Assembly: GCF_020400605.1 (NCBI RefSeq)
Contig: NZ_JAINRD010000001.1
Coordinates: 186,001-250,000, forward strand
DNA: 64,000 nt
Source of the DNA: Streptomyces aculeolatus
Lineage (GTDB): Bacteria > Actinomycetota > Actinomycetes > Streptomycetales > Streptomycetaceae
Direction: 5' to 3'
Shown: in pieces, positions 62,395-64,000 of the stretch
How the letters are laid out: every line of letters begins with the position of its first letter
Position numbering within the stretch: position 1 is the first letter of the stretch
Notes under the pieces: generated by a model
Databases searched by the model: none
Seen by the model: the letters and a program-made list of their open reading frames with translations, nothing else
What the model was told of the DNA's origin: nothing
Program-made: the position numbers and the translations under genes

Positions 62395-62868
62395 TCACCA
62401 GACGGGGCGTAGCGGGGGGAGGTCGTCGCCGGCGAGGCCGTGGACGAGGCGGAGGAGTTCGGCGCGGAGAAGGGGGGTGTCCGCGCCTGCGCGGCGGGCG
62501 AGTTCGGCTTCGAGGTCGTGCAGGACGTCCCCGGCGATGCCGAGGTGCCGGCGGGCGGCGTCGGTGAGGACGACGAGCTTGCGCCGGCCGCCGGCGGGGT
62601 GGGCGGTGCGCAGGACGTAGCCGCGGCGCTCCAGGTCGTCGACGAGCTGGCCGGCGGCCTGCTTGGTGACGCCGAGGCGGGCGGCGAGTTCGCTGCTGGT
62701 GGCGCCTTCGGCGCCGAGGATCTGGAACGCCATGCCGTGGACGGGCCGCAGGTCGGGGTAACCCGCGGCGGCCACACGCTCGTTGAACTCGGTCAGCACG
62801 AGCTGGAAGGCCATCCCGAGCAGGAACAGCAGCTCGGGGGTCGGCGGGCTGTCGTCGTCGCGGGTCAC
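62395..62868 (-). CDS. MarR family transcriptional regulator
   Basis: A 157-residue MarR-type winged-helix protein. The recognition part is TSSELAARLGVTKQAAGQLVDDLERRGYV (about 57-85), followed by a wing (HPAGGRRKLVVLTDAAR). GTG at 62868. It is divergent from a cupin gene, and two GTAAA-N5-TTTAC boxes lie between them, so auto- and cupin regulation are likely. Confidence 0.92.
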   Translation of the reverse strand: MTRDDDSPPTPELLFLLGMAFQLVLTEFNERVAAAGYPDLRPVHGMAFQILGAEGATSSELAARLGVTKQAAGQLVDDLERRGYVLRTAHPAGGRRKLVVLTDAARRHLGIAGDVLHDLEAELARRAGADTPLLRAELLRLVHGLAGDDLPPLRPVW

Positions 62869-62890
62869 GGGGACATCTTGACACAGGTGA

Positions 62891-62933
62891 GTAAAACTCC
62901 TTTACTCAATCCATCCAAGTAAAGGAGCTTTAC
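62891..62933. promoter_or_regulatory. Two MarR-type operators GTAAA-N5-TTTAC
   Basis: GTAAAACTCCTTTAC (62891-62905) and GTAAAGGAGCTTTAC (62919-62933) are palindromes 28 bp apart. The second contains AGGAG, the ribosome-binding site of the cupin gene whose ATG is at 62938. Confidence 0.78.
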
Positions 62934-62937
62934 AAGC

Positions 62938-63315
62938 ATGAAGGTCATCACTCCCACCGCCGACCGCACCGTCACCACCCCGAACGCGGCCATGGAGTCC
63001 CTCGCCACCCCCTCCCGGGGCAGCACCGCGCTCAGCACCTGGCGGGTGCGCATGGACGCCGGCCAGGCCGGGCCCGTGCACGCCGTCGACCGCGAGCAGG
63101 TCTGGATGGTCATATCCGGCTCCCTCACCGTGACCTGCGACGGCCGCACCGAGACCGCCGAAGCCGGTGAGGCCGTCCTGCTCCCGCCCGACGTGCTGCG
63201 GCGGCTCGGGACGACGCCGGGCGACGGCGGCGTGGAGGCGCTGGTGGTGATGGAGGCCGGGGGCGGCGCCGTCACCGAGGACGGCACGCGGCACCGGCTG
63301 CCGTGGGCGGAGTAG
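62938..63315 (+). CDS. Cupin-domain protein (putative MarR-regulated)
   Basis: A 125-residue single cupin domain. VHAVDREQVWMVISGSLTVTCDG near 47-69 and LLPPDVLRRLGTTP near 81-94 give the barrel, with His/Gln/Glu near the metal place; the later His of the usual motif 2 is missing (VLRRLG), so metal binding may be altered. Its ATG is at 62938, and GGAG (62923-62926) lies within the second operator box. Function is probably stress or small-ligand related. Confidence 0.88.
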   Translation: MKVITPTADRTVTTPNAAMESLATPSRGSTALSTWRVRMDAGQAGPVHAVDREQVWMVISGSLTVTCDGRTETAEAGEAVLLPPDVLRRLGTTPGDGGVEALVVMEAGGGAVTEDGTRHRLPWAE

Positions 63316-63367
63316 CGGGCGCCGGTACGTCGACGATGAGCGCCGGCCGGGGCGCCGGCGCGGGGCG

Positions 63368-64000
63368 TCAGCCTGCGGTCGAGTGGGTCCGTGCGGAGGC
63401 GGGGTCTTCGTCCCGTACGGTGCCGACGTCCTTCCGCGGTTCTTCGGCTCCGTCGCGTACGGCGCTGCCCGCCACCCGTACCGTCCGCGACGGGGCCACG
63501 GCAGGCGTCGCAGCGGCCGTGCGGCGCTCCAGCCGTGCGGCGAGGACCGCGAGTGCCAGACCGGAGGCGGCGAGGGCGGCGCCGACCCAGTTGGGGGCGG
63601 TGTAGCCGAGGCCCGCGGAGATGACCAGGCCGCCGAGCCAGGCGGCGAGCGCGTTGCCGAGGTTGAACGCGCCGACGTTGACGGCGGAGGCGAGGGTGGG
63701 CGCGGCGGCGGCCTGGTCGAGCACCCGCTTCTGCAGCGGCGGCACGGTCGCGAAGCCGAAGAATCCGACGAGGAAGATGCTCACGGCGGCGGCCGGCTTG
63801 TTGTGCGCGGTGAGCGTGAACAGCGCCAGCGTCGCGGTCAGGGCGCTGAGGGCGACGTAGAGCATCGGCATCAGGGCGCGGTCGGCGAAGCGCCCGCCGA
63901 CCAGGTTGCCGCCGACCATGCCGAGGCCGAAGAGGGCGAGGAGCCAGGTGACGGAGCTGTCGGCGTAGCCGGTGACCTCGGTCGCCATCGGTGCGATGTA
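63368..64000 (-). CDS. MFS transporter, C-terminal part (partial at right edge)
   Basis: The 3' part of a leftward major facilitator transporter, frame open to the window edge. About 210 residues are visible with six hydrophobic helices: GMVGGNLVGGRFADR contains the family loop motif between two helices, followed by ASAVNVGAFNLGNALAAWLGG and a final helix. This corresponds to the second half of a DHA1/AraJ-type drug exporter. The last 50 residues are a charged cytoplasmic tail. The start lies beyond 64000. Confidence 0.9.
   Translation of the reverse strand, partial: YIAPMATEVTGYADSSVTWLLALFGLGMVGGNLVGGRFADRALMPMLYVALSALTATLALFTLTAHNKPAAAVSIFLVGFFGFATVPPLQKRVLDQAAAAPTLASAVNVGAFNLGNALAAWLGGLVISAGLGYTAPNWVGAALAASGLALAVLAARLERRTAAATPAVAPSRTVRVAGSAVRDGAEEPRKDVGTVRDEDPASARTHSTAG

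Overview
The window is a 64 kb piece of a very GC-rich actinobacterial chromosome. Third codon positions are almost always G or C, GTG starts and ATGA/GTGA stop-start overlaps are common, and secreted proteins often carry Tat signals. Several gene contents point to Streptomyces or a close relative: a DUF5326-like membrane protein, a DUF6193-like protein, a fused cydDC behind a Rex site, a TPP-riboswitch thiC, EphD-like and MmyB-type regulators, and two genes with the rare TTA leucine codon. From memory, the order dnaB ... hisC-cydA-cydB-cydDC-kinase ... thiC resembles the SCO39xx region of S. coelicolor. No rRNA, tRNA, insertion sequence, prophage or CRISPR array was found.

Layout. 1-8 kb: the 3' end of dnaB with most of an intein, two unrecognised or DUF genes, a RibD-type reductase, an esterase pair, and a divergent MBL hydrolase/XRE regulator pair. 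8-13 kb: a DoxX-like protein divergent from a SigJ-type ECF sigma factor, then a leftward four-gene ABC export operon. 13.5-17.4 kb: M24 peptidase, EphD-like hydrolase-SDR fusion and MerR regulator. 17.5-23.5 kb: secreted proteins (two Tat, one small M15-like), a CobW metallochaperone and a luciferase-like oxidoreductase. 23.5-27.4 kb: a cell-wall module in which a LysR regulator, coupled to a beta-lactamase-fold serine hydrolase, is divergent from a penicillin-binding protein. 27.5-38.3 kb: a HAD phosphatase, then the leftward cydA-cydB-cydDC-GAF histidine kinase unit under a Rex operator, and hisC. 38.7-48.5 kb: TTA-containing LacI regulator, PPP-type phosphatase, HAD, Nudix, a WGxxGxxG-motif protein, a tightly overlapped PTP/fructosamine-kinase/PLP-lyase operon, and small membrane and cupin proteins. 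48.5-58 kb: YibE/F transporter, TPP riboswitch plus thiC, a truncated reductase, a VOC protein, two neighbouring Ser/Thr kinases that are both disrupted, DUF4240 and a GNAT protein. 58-64 kb: a secreted protein, a TerD-VWA fusion, an alpha/beta hydrolase divergent from an HxlR regulator, a MarR regulator divergent from a cupin, and the 3' part of an MFS transporter.

How genes work together. The cyd unit couples a low-oxygen terminal oxidase and its assembly exporter to a sensor kinase, with Rex reading NADH/NAD+. LysR, serine hydrolase and PBP look like one peptidoglycan-stress module. Several divergent pairs (XRE/MBL, HxlR/hydrolase, MarR/cupin, LysR/PBP) carry visible inverted or direct repeats that are likely operators.

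Most unusual features: (1) a family of GAGAGCGGTGCTCTC palindromes, clustered in frame inside the CydC ATPase domain and again in the cydA-hisC intergenic region; (2) a Ser/Thr kinase that has lost most of its C-lobe, followed by a paralogue whose membrane anchor is out of frame; (3) two TTA codons, in a LacI regulator and in a Tat signal peptide; (4) two unrelated 15-bp minisatellites; (5) a MarR operator pair in which one box contains the cupin ribosome-binding site.
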